Both the position numbers and the translations under genes were made by a program. 64,000 nt of DNA from Chloranthus sessilifolius (taxonomy: Eukaryota; Streptophyta; Magnoliopsida; Chloranthales; Chloranthaceae). Below the pieces are notes generated by a model. It was not told the DNA's origin. It worked only from the letters and a program-made list of their open reading frames with translations, and searched no databases. Of the stretch, positions 45,890 to 55,589 are shown piece after piece (position 1 is the first letter of the stretch; every line of letters begins with the position of its first letter). The stretch spans positions 13,420,088-13,484,087 of the forward strand of contig CM037593.1 in the NCBI GenBank assembly GCA_021018995.1, read 5' to 3'.

Positions 45890-46090
45890 ACTTCTAATAA
45901 AGGTCCTACCCAATGCACAAGCGGCGTCTGTAGTTCAAATAAGAAAAATGCACAATGCTCCTGCATTTAGCAGCCTCGGATGGTAGGCAGCGGTACCCCC
46001 ATTTTGGAGAGGCTGATTTCAGGACTCGAACCCGTGATGTTTGAGCAGACAACACTTGCCATCGCAACGAGATCTGACCTCTGGGCTTGA
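45890..46090 (-). mobile_element. Au-like SINE next to the resistance gene
   Basis: On the minus strand it carries a tRNA-like head with ACGGGTTCGAGTCCTG as B box (about 46019-46034), followed by AAATCAGCCTCT, AATGGGGGTACCGCTGCC and the tail GTGCATTGGGTAGGACC. This is the layout of the Au SINE family of plants. Its head lies about 15 bp past the stop codon of the resistance gene, on the same strand, so it probably sits in that gene's 3' UTR. Confidence 0.7.
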
Positions 46091-46102
46091 TACTTCCGAT
46101 AT

Positions 46103-48949
46103 CTAACTAAAATCTTGGAAATGAGGAACCAAAGCGGCCTTGATGCTTTTGTCATCCCACTGTAACCCATCCCACCATTCTTTCGATCCTTGAATTTCTT
46201 CTATAGCATGGTTCGCGGCCCTGTTCGACCCAAATGGGAGCTTCTTCAATTGTGGGCAGGTAATGACACGTAGATATTGTAAGGAAGGGAAAGCAATTGT
46301 TTCCCTACATATAGTCTTTAATTTGGGTAGGTCCCAAAGATTCAACATTTTAAGACTTGGCAAGGCGATAGTGTCCTTTTCTATTCTTTCAACTTCATCC
46401 CCAATCACTTCTTCGATTTCACTGCAATGTTGGAGTATAATATCTTGGAGGTTCGGAAGATGTAGAACCCAAGTGATGTTCTTTAACACTTCGCAATAAC
46501 AGATGTTTATGCCAACAAGGTTTTGTAGGCACCCACTATGCACCAAAATGGTCTTCAATTTGCGAAGATCGAAGAGTTCAAGTTGCTTTAGGCCTGGAAG
46601 CGCCCGATTCCCCCTCTCGAACTCCATGCCAATTATCAGCTCCTCCAACTGATGACAATCAGAAACATGAAGTTTTTGTAGTCCCCGCATGTTTCCGAAT
46701 GTTGATGACAGCCGGAAATGAGTCAATGCGTTGCATTCCTTGATGGATAAATATCGGGTGCATTTGTTAAATAACGGAGACGTAGCGAATCTGCTGAGAG
46801 CATCAACGTTACCGATGGAAATTCCGAGTTCATTCAGTTGTTTCAAGCCTTCCAATTCAGCCAAATCAAGTCCATTTTTGTTATCATCATCATCGTTACC
46901 TCCCACTTTCCAACACAAATAATTACTTCCATATAGGTTTAACACTTGCAAATTTGAGAGCCCTCTAATCACCTCACATGGAATTGTTTCAAGAGTACAG
47001 GTATATCTCAAGTCTAAATGATTCAGTTTCACCAAATTAGCCATCTCACTAGGCACTGTGCCTATTTTCGCACGGCATAAATTCAGATGCCTTAACTCAA
47101 CCAATGTACAAATCTCTGTCGGAATCCCTTTGAGTTCCGTAAATGATAAATCGAGGTGTTGCAACTCAACCAACTGATCGATCCCTCTAGGAAGGTCTTC
47201 GAGTTTAGTACCTGATAAATTAAGATACTTCAACTTACGCAATTCATCAATCCCTGCAGGAAGCTCTTCGATTTCAGTATTGGAAAGATCTAAAACTCTA
47301 AGGAGAGGCATGTATTGGAAAAAGCTATCGGAAATCTTCTCCAACAGGGTGTTTTCTTGTAGCATCAAGGTAAAAAGATTGGGGCATGTCGGTGTTTCCG
47401 TTAGTGCTTCCAATTGATTATTCATCAGCGATATCCTCGTCGCCTCTTTCCACTTCTCCATTATCGGTGCCTTCATCAAACCAACATCAGCCGCCACCAA
47501 AAACTTCTTCTCGTTCATAGATTCCGAAGTTATCCATATAGCTAAGTCGTGGATAACATCATGTATTTTCACATGTCTTTCATCGCGACCATCCTCCAAC
47601 AAGCACGCGCTCTTCAATTCTCCAATGAGATTATGCCCCTTATAGCGAGCTTCTTCAACGTCGTCACACTCATCTAAAAATCCTTCCCCAATCCAGTACT
47701 CGATAAGTTTCTCGATTTTGATCGAGTAGTCTTGGGGATACAAAGAACAATACAAGAAGCATGATCTCAATGTATCATTAGGCAAATTGTCAAAACTGAA
47801 TTTTAAAAGCGGGAGAACTTTCTTTTCCATGCTTTCTAAACCATGTCCCGACTTGCGCAAAGCTTGTATTGCATACTTCCACTCCTCTGGTGTCTTCTTA
47901 CTAGCCATGGCCCGTCCAATGGTGACGAGTGCAAGCGGGAGACCACCACACTGTTTGACAACTTCCTCCGCAAGCTCCGGTACTTCGGGATGATTCATGA
48001 CATCTTCACCCACCTTCTCTCGAAATAGATCCCATGCTTCCTTCCATGGCAAACATTCTACTTTAATATTCTTCTTAGCTTCCATTTCTCCACATATGGC
48101 CTCGGATCGGGTGGTGAATATTAATTTGCATTTGTTTTGGTTGTTGGGATAAGGAATCCCCAATTCCTTAAGATCAAGTCTTCCCCAAACATCATCCAAG
48201 AACAACAAGAACTTTTTCCTCTTTAGAACACGAAATATGTCTTCAGTTCCGAAACCTTGATCATCAGGCAAACCCAACTTCTTTAAAATATCCTTCTGAA
48301 TATTTATGACATTTGGTTTTGTAGACACAACAGCCCAAATTACCACATCAAAATCATGCACTCTTTTGGTGAAATCGTTGTAGATTTTTTCCATGAGAGT
48401 CGTCTTCCCGGCACCCCCCATACCAAACAATCCAATAACTCCGACTTCATCTTGATCAAGACAACTTAGAACCTTTTTCATCACTGACTCCATGCCCATG
48501 GTCGACGTGCTAGGTATCTCCGTTACGGGATCCGGAAGTGATTTCTTAGCCACATTGCTAAAATCAGCTTGAGACCATAATTTTTCCAAATATACAAGCT
48601 TCGCCCCCACTCTTTTTCCGACTTTGTAGCTCGACCAACAATTCGGACAACAATCTCCAAGGTACCTTCTCCTTTTAATAAAAGAATCTACGATTTCGTT
48701 CACTTCGATTTCAGCAGTTTCTACCCTACCAAGCCATGTGATCACTTCGGGTAACGGAGTTAATCCCCGTCTCTCAGCAAGTTCAACCTCACTTCTGACG
48801 CTGACGCTTCTATCTATCAAGTCTTGCTTCTTCATTGTTAGAGATTGAACTCTTTCTTCGAGTCCAGTGATAATTTTTACACGTCGTGAAACGCGATCCC
48901 ATAAGTGAATGATGATATTGGCGACAGGAGTCACGAAATCTATGGCCAT
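46103..48949 (-). CDS. CC-NB-LRR immune receptor (RPS2/RPS5 type)
   Basis: An intracellular receptor that detects pathogen effectors and switches on defence through an ATP/ADP-driven NB-ARC domain. The frame is uninterrupted for 948 codons from ATG at 48949, chosen because MAIDFVTPVANIIIHLWDRV is the usual start of this class; the frame stays open 31 codons further upstream. A coiled-coil domain occupies about residues 1-150 (WLGRVETAEIEVNEI near 72). NB-ARC motifs follow: P-loop GMGGAGKTT (176), kinase-2 KFLLFLDDVW (246), RNBS-B KLIFTTR (275), GLPLA (336), RNBS-D CFLYCSLYPQDY (398). The MHD site reads IHD (462-464). About 450 residues of LRRs follow, including many LxxLxxLxLS-type repeats. 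The gene has no intron, like most of its class, and the length is normal for a full receptor. All key motifs are present, so it is probably functional. It is isolated among repeats, with a SINE at its 3' side. Confidence 0.95.
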   Translation of the reverse strand: MAIDFVTPVANIIIHLWDRVSRRVKIITGLEERVQSLTMKKQDLIDRSVSVRSEVELAERRGLTPLPEVITWLGRVETAEIEVNEIVDSFIKRRRYLGDCCPNCWSSYKVGKRVGAKLVYLEKLWSQADFSNVAKKSLPDPVTEIPSTSTMGMESVMKKVLSCLDQDEVGVIGLFGMGGAGKTTLMEKIYNDFTKRVHDFDVVIWAVVSTKPNVINIQKDILKKLGLPDDQGFGTEDIFRVLKRKKFLLFLDDVWGRLDLKELGIPYPNNQNKCKLIFTTRSEAICGEMEAKKNIKVECLPWKEAWDLFREKVGEDVMNHPEVPELAEEVVKQCGGLPLALVTIGRAMASKKTPEEWKYAIQALRKSGHGLESMEKKVLPLLKFSFDNLPNDTLRSCFLYCSLYPQDYSIKIEKLIEYWIGEGFLDECDDVEEARYKGHNLIGELKSACLLEDGRDERHVKIHDVIHDLAIWITSESMNEKKFLVAADVGLMKAPIMEKWKEATRISLMNNQLEALTETPTCPNLFTLMLQENTLLEKISDSFFQYMPLLRVLDLSNTEIEELPAGIDELRKLKYLNLSGTKLEDLPRGIDQLVELQHLDLSFTELKGIPTEICTLVELRHLNLCRAKIGTVPSEMANLVKLNHLDLRYTCTLETIPCEVIRGLSNLQVLNLYGSNYLCWKVGGNDDDDNKNGLDLAELEGLKQLNELGISIGNVDALSRFATSPLFNKCTRYLSIKECNALTHFRLSSTFGNMRGLQKLHVSDCHQLEELIIGMEFERGNRALPGLKQLELFDLRKLKTILVHSGCLQNLVGINICYCEVLKNITWVLHLPNLQDIILQHCSEIEEVIGDEVERIEKDTIALPSLKMLNLWDLPKLKTICRETIAFPSLQYLRVITCPQLKKLPFGSNRAANHAIEEIQGSKEWWDGLQWDDKSIKAALVPHFQDFS

Positions 48950-49049
48950 AGGGAAGCGATTCCAAAAGCCCGCGCGAAAGTAAGAAGATACAGAACTAGT
49001 GAGAGCAAAAGCCTGAAATGGAGCGAGAGAATAGATAAGCATAGATCGA

Positions 49050-49448
49050 ATTTTACATAATTTACTCTAAATAACATGGATTAATGGATATGATTAACTT
49101 TAAGGGGATAAAATCTGTTCATTTGATGTGATCGTATTGATCTACCATCTGATAAAAACCTTAAAGGTGAACAACTACCATGCATAGTGACCAGGTTTGG
49201 GTTCGGCAATTATTTGATGGGGGTGTCAATTCAATTTAATTAGAAAAATAAAATTTATTTTTTAATTTTTTGGCCCTTTGTAGTCAAAGTTTGGCCTCCA
49301 CCCCCCATTAATTTAGTCCATTGAATTTTTTTCCCAAATTTAACCACACTTGTAATATATTTTTTATTTTCTCTTTTTCGTGATGGACCTCTATTGCATG
49401 TTGCCTTGGCATCCAATCTTGACTGCGTGGCACCCAAATGTAAGTTAG

Positions 49449-49449
<1 letters not shown>
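49050..49449. other. Upstream region of the resistance gene
   Basis: AT-rich non-coding DNA that should include the promoter and 5' UTR of the minus-strand receptor. I see no unambiguous TATA box or known cis element. Confidence 0.4.
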
Positions 49450-49507
<58 letters not shown>

Positions 49508-49547
49508 GAAATCAAAAAATGTGCTCGGATATAAAGATATGTCTACG

Positions 49548-49596
<49 letters not shown>

Positions 49597-49611
49597 GAAA
49601 TAAAAAAATAT
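49450..49611. repeat. Two TA microsatellites alternating with a duplicated MITE end
   Basis: (TA)n at 49450-49505 and 49551-49594. After each comes GGGAAAT(C/A)AAAAAATNTG followed by CGGATATAAAGATAT and TCTACGCC, so the unit of microsatellite plus MITE tip is duplicated in tandem. Confidence 0.85.
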
Positions 49612-50462
49612 GTTCGGATATAAAGATATTTCTACGCCAATTGATATGGGCACGACACGTAGCTCTTTTTTTGTGAAGTGATGGTGACATTGAAACCACA
49701 TTACTAACTAGAGTTATACTTTTAAAATATTTAAAAAGTTAAATACCCTTCCACCTGTCATTCTTGACTTTTTTAAAAGTCTTTTTAAAGTCTCTTCCTT
49801 GTCTCTCTCGTTTATCTTTTTTTGACATACTTTTTCAAATATATTTTACTCAAAAATTATGAGCTCCCGGTAGCGAAGCGTTAATACCTTGATAAAAAAA
49901 TTTAGCAGTGTCGACACTTCGATAAATTTTTTATTTATTTTATTTAATTTTTATTTTTATTTTTATCGAAACATTGACGCCCAGAAAACTAGGCGCTTGC
50001 GCTTTGATAACAAAGCGTCGGCGCTTCGATATATATATATTTTTAGGGGCGTTGGCGCCTCTAAAGTGAAGCGCTAACGCCCCTAAAATGAGGCGTCGGT
50101 GCTTGCACCCTGGCGCCTGGGTATCAACGCTTCGCCACCAAGGTGCCAACGCATCGTATCGAGGTGCCGACACATAGTTTTTGGGGTGTCGGCGCTTCGC
50201 TGCCGAGGTGCCAGCACCTCGCTTTGGAGCGCCACATTTTTTGAGTAAAATATGCTTGAAAAGTAAGTCTTACACTTTCTTTAAATGGAGAGTTGAAAGA
50301 GACTTTAAAAAAAGTCAAGAATGACGACTGAAATGGTATTTACCTTTTAAAATATTTTAAAAGTGTAACCTTAGTTAATAAAGTGGGCCCCCATCACATC
50401 ACAAAAGGGGGGCTATGTGTCTCGCTGATATCAATTGGTGTAGAGATATCTCTATGCCCAGG
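49612..50462. mobile_element. Long-TIR MITE with CG-rich palindromic core
   Basis: The left arm (49612-49870) and right arm (50235-50462) are inverted copies: ATATTTCTACGCCAATTGAT against ATCAATTGGTGTAGAGATAT, and ATTCTTGACTTTTTT against AAAAAAAGTCAAGAAT. The core holds many opposed GAAGCG/CGCTTC and GGCGTCGG/CCGACGCC blocks. No coding sequence. Relatives lie at 50575-51130 and from 63355 to the window end. Confidence 0.75.
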
Positions 50463-50477
50463 CGCGTACCCCCGGCC

Positions 50478-50478
<1 letters not shown>

Positions 50479-50512
<34 letters not shown>
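50479..50512. repeat. TC/TA microsatellite between inverted CTCTCTC arms
   Basis: (TC)n then (TA)n flanked on the right by GAGAGAGAAAGAG. Confidence 0.9.
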
Positions 50513-50574
50513 GAGAGAGAAAGAGAATAGAGAGATCTCTTCCTTTTCTCTTTCATCTTTCTATTTTTTTAAGA

Positions 50575-51130
50575 AAGAATGTGGCCCCCCCAACACTCCA
50601 AAAACTAGGCGTTCGCGCTTTAATTTTAAATATATATTTTTTATTTTTATTTTTACCGAAGCGCCGACGCCTCATTTTAGAGGTAGCAGTGCTTTATTTA
50701 TTACAGCCGACGCTTTGATAAAAAAAAAATATATATATTTTATCGAAGCGCCGGCGCCGCTAGAACGAGACGCCATTGCTCCATATTTTGTTTAGCAAAA
50801 CATCGGCTCCTCGGCGTCGGGGTGCCAGTGCTTCGTTGCCAAGGTGCTAGCGCTTCGCTACTAAGTACTCATATTTTTTAAGTAAAATATATTTGAAAAA
50901 TTAAGTCTGACACTTTCTTAGACAGAGAGAAAAAAGAAAGAGATTTAAATTTAAAAAAAAAAAAAATCAAGAACGAAGGTTGAAAAGGAGTATAACTTTT
51001 AAAATATTTTATAAGCTTAATTCTAGTTAGTAAAGTGGGTCTCATAGCACTCATCACTTCACAAAAAGGACACTACATGTCATGCCCATATCAATTGGTG
51101 TAGAAATATTTCTACGCTCGACACATTTTC
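50575..51130. mobile_element. Second copy of the CG-core MITE, left end truncated
   Basis: A core with GAAGCGCCGACGCC and GAAGCGCCGGCGCC, then a right arm (50870-51120) with AAGTGGGTCTCATAG and ATCAATTGGTGTAGAAATAT matching the first copy. It ends at a TA microsatellite (51139-51191). Confidence 0.7.
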
Positions 51131-51135
51131 TCTTT

Positions 51136-51138
<3 letters not shown>

Positions 51139-51191
<53 letters not shown>
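51139..51191. repeat. TA microsatellite
   Basis: Directly outside a MITE end with CTCTTTTTC, mirroring the layout at 49450 and 17551. Confidence 0.95.
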
Positions 51192-51193
<2 letters not shown>

Positions 51194-51925
51194 ACCTATA
51201 AAAAGGCTAAATAAAAGGACAAAATTCAGATAACTTATAAAAAAGCTAAATAAAAAGATAAAATTCGTTTCTATTTGTTTCTCGGTTCTATCTAATACAC
51301 CAAGAAAAGTTATGAAGAGGTAAAATAAGAGGATGGGAGAAGGTAGAAGAGACAAATAATAATGGGTTTGGAACAGTAGAAAATTTGAAGAAATAAATAA
51401 TACGAGGGCTTTCTAAGTGAATGATCTAATAAATGAATGATATAATCGTGTTCCATTGTCTCCCCTATCGCCCTATTGCATAGGCAGATAGACGGTCAAT
51501 GATCAGAACCGTCCAATAGACAAATCATCTTAAAACACAATTAACTTTGGTATTAGTTTCAGATGTTGAGAATCAAAAAAAGATTTAGTAAGAAGAGAAA
51601 ACCGATAAAAATGAAAATCCCTTAAAAAAAAATTGAAAATCGAACAGACCGAAATCAATATTGGATCGGTTCGGTACTGGTTTTGGTTTTTTGCTTATCC
51701 GTTTGGTTTACCGTTTTTGCAGTTCAAGTTAGCAAATACTCTTTCTTATATCTATAATCGATGTCAACTGAAACAAAAAATTTCACCGAAATTTCGATGC
51801 TCAATGAATTTTTTTTTTAAAATCCAAAATTATCGGCCAAGAATTTGAAGTAATCAGCCGATCATTTGTTAATCATCAAATTATAGCAAATTATCGGCTG
51901 ATATTTTGAAGGTCGATAAGTTTGG

Positions 51926-51931
<6 letters not shown>
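51192..51931. other. Unassigned, with CCGAT-rich repeat scraps
   Basis: Non-coding. 51640-51720 holds GGTTCGGTACTGGTTTTGG-type sequence like that at 13560 and 18850. 51780-51910 repeats the TTATCGGCCAAGAATTTG family seen in the Helitron at 22260-23040. Confidence 0.5.

Positions 51932-51982
<51 letters not shown>
51932..51982. repeat. TA microsatellite
   Basis: About 50 bp of TA, with GGATCTTTT left and GGAAAAGG right. Confidence 0.95.
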
Positions 51983-51984
<2 letters not shown>

Positions 51985-52793
51985 AAAAGGTGTCCGTCCC
52001 CCATCGGAAGACGGTCACTGTCCTCCAAGCTTTCACGTGGAACTCTATGTGCATGGCACCAAAATTTTTATGATGGAAGAGCATGTGCTCTTCACAGGAA
52101 AAACGGGTGCAAATAATGCCACCCATAAATTGTATATGACTTAGTCCTAGGGCTCTCAAGGAGCCATGTAAGCTTGGTTGCTTGCTCAGGTCAACTCTAA
52201 AAAAATAGCTCGCAAGTACCTTGAGCTCTACTCGCGAGTTGAGTCATGCTTTGAGTTAAGAGCTCGTTTGCAAATAAGTCGACCACGAGCTGGGTAGTCT
52301 ATAGCTTGGCTACTTTAATATATAATATTTATATTATAAGATTATGTATAACTTAAATTACTAAATATCTTAAAAAATAATCATTAATTCATTAGAAGCT
52401 TTCAACGATGAAGGGTTTTGAGTATTTTAATAAATTGACAAATAAAAATTCTAACCTACCTATATATACTTAACTTAGGGTTTTTTGCATATACCCTCCC
52501 TTGTTATGCTAATATTATAAGAAACCCCTTGAGTTATGAGTATTTATTCTGCAGCCCTATTTTTGTGTTTCTGTTTCATATAACTCCTGGCGTTAACTAG
52601 TCGTGAGTTTATGGACGGAAAGTCTATTTTGCCCTTAATGAAACCAATATTTTAAAAATACCACAATTCTAAAAGGCTTTTCATTCATCGATATTTACAA
52701 GTCATGCCATTAAAGTTTATCACCATTCTAAAAGACCCTTCATTCACCTTTATTTACAAGTTATGCCATTATAATTTACCACTATTCTAACAG

Positions 52794-53200
52794 GAGTACT
52801 TTTAAATCCACCCACAAAATCTTTTTGTTCACCCACGCTGAAACACATCGACTGCATTGAGTTAAACGATGGAGATTGCTTATTGTCCCAATCTTTCATG
52901 AGATCGATCTTTAGATCATGGGTGTACCATCAGATGGTCTATTTCTTATTTAATGTGCTACACACCCCTAAAAGTGACCTTAATATTAATTTTAAGCATG
53001 CACGTGATGTTAAGGTCACTTTTCTGAGATGTGTGCCACGTGAAATAAAACACTAACCGTCTGATGGTATGATAATGATCTCAAGATCCATTGTGTGAAA
53101 GATTGGGAGGATAAATGATCTCCATCGTTCGATTCAATTCAATCAACGTGTTTCAGCGTGGGTGAACTTAGAGATTCAGTGGGTGGATTTAAAGGTACTC
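52794..53200. mobile_element. Long-TIR Mutator-like MITE nested in the 2.5-kb element
   Basis: Starts GAGTACTTTTAAATCCACCC and ends GGGTGGATTTAAAGGTACTC, with arms of about 190 bp. Flanks TTCTAACAG and TTCTAAAAA are a 9-bp duplication with two mismatches. The centre is a TGACCTTAATATTAA/GTTAAGGTCA palindrome. Confidence 0.8.
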
Positions 53201-54082
53201 TTCTAAAAAGCCTTTCATTCACCCATCAGATTCAAGACTCATTAGATGGGTGATTCCCTATTAAAGTATGCCAACGTTTGGACGAATACTCAACCAATGG
53301 AGGATTCGTGGCAAACGATGCAATTATTCTTTAAAAGAAAACCTTCAAGTTACATGTTCCACTCAAAATACCTGTCCCTCCAATTTCCTATATGATTCAA
53401 GACCATCAAATGGAAGACCAATTGGTATTTGCCGATACTTACCGATACAATTTTTTTTCTTGGTATTGGCCTATCCTTAGAGCCTAGGTTGCCAAGCAAG
53501 ACCGATTTTATCGGTTTATCCTCCAGCTTTGTTGTATCCAAGTGGAGTTTACTAAAAGTGACGTCATAACTCATAATGCAGATTGAGTATTTTCATTGTT
53601 GGGCCATCATCAGTGCCATCGACATTAAGAGAATATCAAGCATATGAAGAGCTTATGGTGTCGAAAACTTGGTCCTTCAACTATCCAGACCCTAAAAATC
53701 AGTGTGAAGAGTAAGTTGTCAATGGGTTGGGGCAGGCCAAAATTTTGACAGCCGACCGGACTCGAGCCCCTACTTCATTTGACCCGATCGAGTTCAAAAC
53801 CCCCTTATTTCCTAGATTATATATAAAATATCGTGTTCATCCAACCTTTTAGTCTACCCCACAGAACCCGAGCTTTGACGCCCAGTTATGGATTAGAAAA
53901 ATTTCAAATTCCATTGATTGCTACCATTTAATGAATAACTGGTTATACAATTGATCGGATTCACTACCATATCATCGTTGGTATAATGGTAACCATTATA
54001 TAATAATAGTGTAGTGCTTCATATTATCATTCTGTACAAAAAATTTATCTTTTTATTTTATTTTAGGAATTGGATTGCCTAA

Positions 54083-54715
54083 CCATGTCTACTTCCATCC
54101 ACCGAATCTTTGAGTTCACCCACACTAAAACACATTGATTGCATTGAATCAGACGATGTAGATCGTTTAGGCATACCATTAGGCGATCACTATTTTATTT
54201 CGTGGCACACATCTCAGAAAAGTGACCTTAACATCACGTACACGGTTAAAATTAAGTTTAAGGTCATTTTTTTGGGTGTGTACCACATGAAATAAAAACC
54301 CGACCGTCTGATGGTGCCACCAAGATCTCAAGATCCATCATGTGAAAGGTTAGGACGATAAACGATCTCCATCGTCCGATTTAATGCAGTCAACCGTCTG
54401 ATGGTGCCACCATGATCTCAAGATCCATCGTGTGAAAGGTTGGGATGATAAACGACCTCCATCGTCCAAGTCAATGCAGTCAACTGTCTGATGGTGCCAC
54501 CATAATCTCAAGATACATCGTGTGAAAGGTTGGGACGATAAATGATCTTCATCGTCCGATTCAATGCTGTCAATCGTCTAATGGTACCTCCGTGATCTCA
54601 AGATCCATCGTGTGAAAGGTTGGGATGGTAAACGATCTCCATCGTCTAATTCAACGCAGTCAATGTTTTTCAGTGTCGGTGAACTCAAAGATTTGGTGGG
54701 TGGATTTAAAACTAC
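54083..54715. mobile_element. MITE with its right arm expanded in tandem
   Basis: The left arm (CTTTGAGTTCACCCACACT, GATTGCATTGAATCAGACGA) and far right arm (GTGAACTCAAAGATTTGG) are inverted copies as in 52794-53200. Between them the right arm is repeated four times in 90-bp units. Confidence 0.7.
54303..54662. repeat. Exact 90-bp tandem repeat, four units
   Basis: Units begin at 54303, 54393, 54483 and 54573, each exactly 90 bp, with CGTCTGATGGTGCCACC, ATCTCAAGATCCATC, GTGAAAGGTTGGGA and GATCTCCATCGTCC. A few substitutions separate units. The unit is part of a MITE terminal arm. Confidence 0.95.
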
Positions 54716-55144
54716 TCTTTTTTGCAAGTAGAGGGTCGCCAACTCTAACCACGTGTAGAGGGTGGCAATTTAGTAATTTAATTTAAAAAATGATAATTAT
54801 GGTATTTAGTCTATTCTTTAACGGCTGGTTAACCATTTAAAGTTGCATCCGTTAAAGAGGGTGTTTTATGAACACAAAAATGCTAACTAAAGGGTTTAAA
54901 GCAAATAGCTATAATTAGGGGGGTTATTTGTAATATCAGTATAACGCAAGAGGATATTTGCCAAAAACCCCTTAACTTATCCCCTAATCGCCAACTCTCA
55001 TCTCCTCTATATGACTCTCGTCGTACTAATTTACTAGGAAATAAAATACTTTGATTAGATATATTGTTTGAATAAGGAGAATATATAATTATTTAAATAT
55101 AGATAAATTAAAATGTAATTAAAAACGGAAGATAGTAAGAAATA

Positions 55145-55588
55145 GGGTACCTCTCAAGGCGCCTATGCGATCTCTGAAAGTGCTCACGCTCCAAACTCTT
55201 AGAATTCGTTGAGTCTTTCGAATAAGATGATCGTGATCATTTTTCACCCCGATCTTCCACACAATAAATCTTGAGATCATAGCACACCTATCAGAAGGTC
55301 AGATTTAGATCCCATATGTAATCAATCCCTAAAAAATGGTCCTTGAATCATATGGCACATATCACGCTCAAACGCCATTTTAGTGCCATATTTTTTGGAT
55401 CTGTGATATGTGAAATCACAAACTGACTCTTTAATAAGTGCGCCATGATCACAAGATCTATTAGGTCGAATGTTTGGGTTAAAATTGATCTCCATCATTT
55501 GATTCTAACGAACCAATGGTTTTCTAGGGGTCTAGGACGACATGGGCACTTTCAGAGAACGTGTGGGCGTTTTTAATTAGAGGTACCC
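55145..55588. mobile_element. Mutator-like MITE, 444 bp
   Basis: Starts GGGTACCTCTCAAGGCGCC and ends AATTAGAGGTACCC with long inverted arms (GATCTCTGAAAGTGCTCAC faces GGGCACTTTCAGAGAACG). Flanks TAAGAAATA and TAAGAGATA are a 9-bp duplication with one mismatch. A similar end (GGTACCCTATTTCTTACTA) occurs at 18424 in the paralogous segment, so it may predate that duplication. Confidence 0.85.
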
Positions 55589-55589
55589 T

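Larger units (their letters stand above)
41628..45935. mobile_element. Foldback-like structure with inverted arms of about 125-230 bp
   Basis: Left arm 41737-41862 is the reverse complement of 44771-44892 (shared AGTCTTGCTCAATGGATGG and AAGCTTCACTA, then ATGGTTGATNCCAAAGT). Further out, 41628-41700 is the reverse complement of 45850-45935 (GTGCATTGGGTAGGACC and CGAGGTTAGTAATTCAACT), so the right arm is split by about 0.95 kb of unassigned sequence (44893-45849). The left arm holds an 18-bp motif (CTAGTGCATAATACTAAG) three times at 41774-41827. The enclosed DNA is block B, a diverged copy of 13150-17110. Confidence 0.65.
52478..54970. mobile_element. Mutator-like element, 2.49 kb, perfect 9-bp TSD
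   Basis: Flanked by CTTAACTTA on both sides (52469-52477 and 54971-54979). The left end GGGTTTTTTGCATATACCCT and the right end read inward, GGGTTTTTGGCAAATATCC, are an inverted repeat of about 60 bp that continues through NTAATATTANAANAAACCCC-like text. The interior has no transposase but carries two nested MITEs (52794-53200 and about 54083-54715), sequence with GTATTTGCCGATACTTACC near 53430, and AT-rich filler. It is non-autonomous. Confidence 0.9.
52040..55150. other. Inverted copy of 18420-19500, opened by a Mutator-like insertion
   Basis: 52050-52470 and 54980-55145 together are collinear, in reverse, with 18420-19500. The intervening 2.5 kb (52478-54970) is the inserted element, absent from the other copy. 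No gene is present. Confidence 0.75.
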
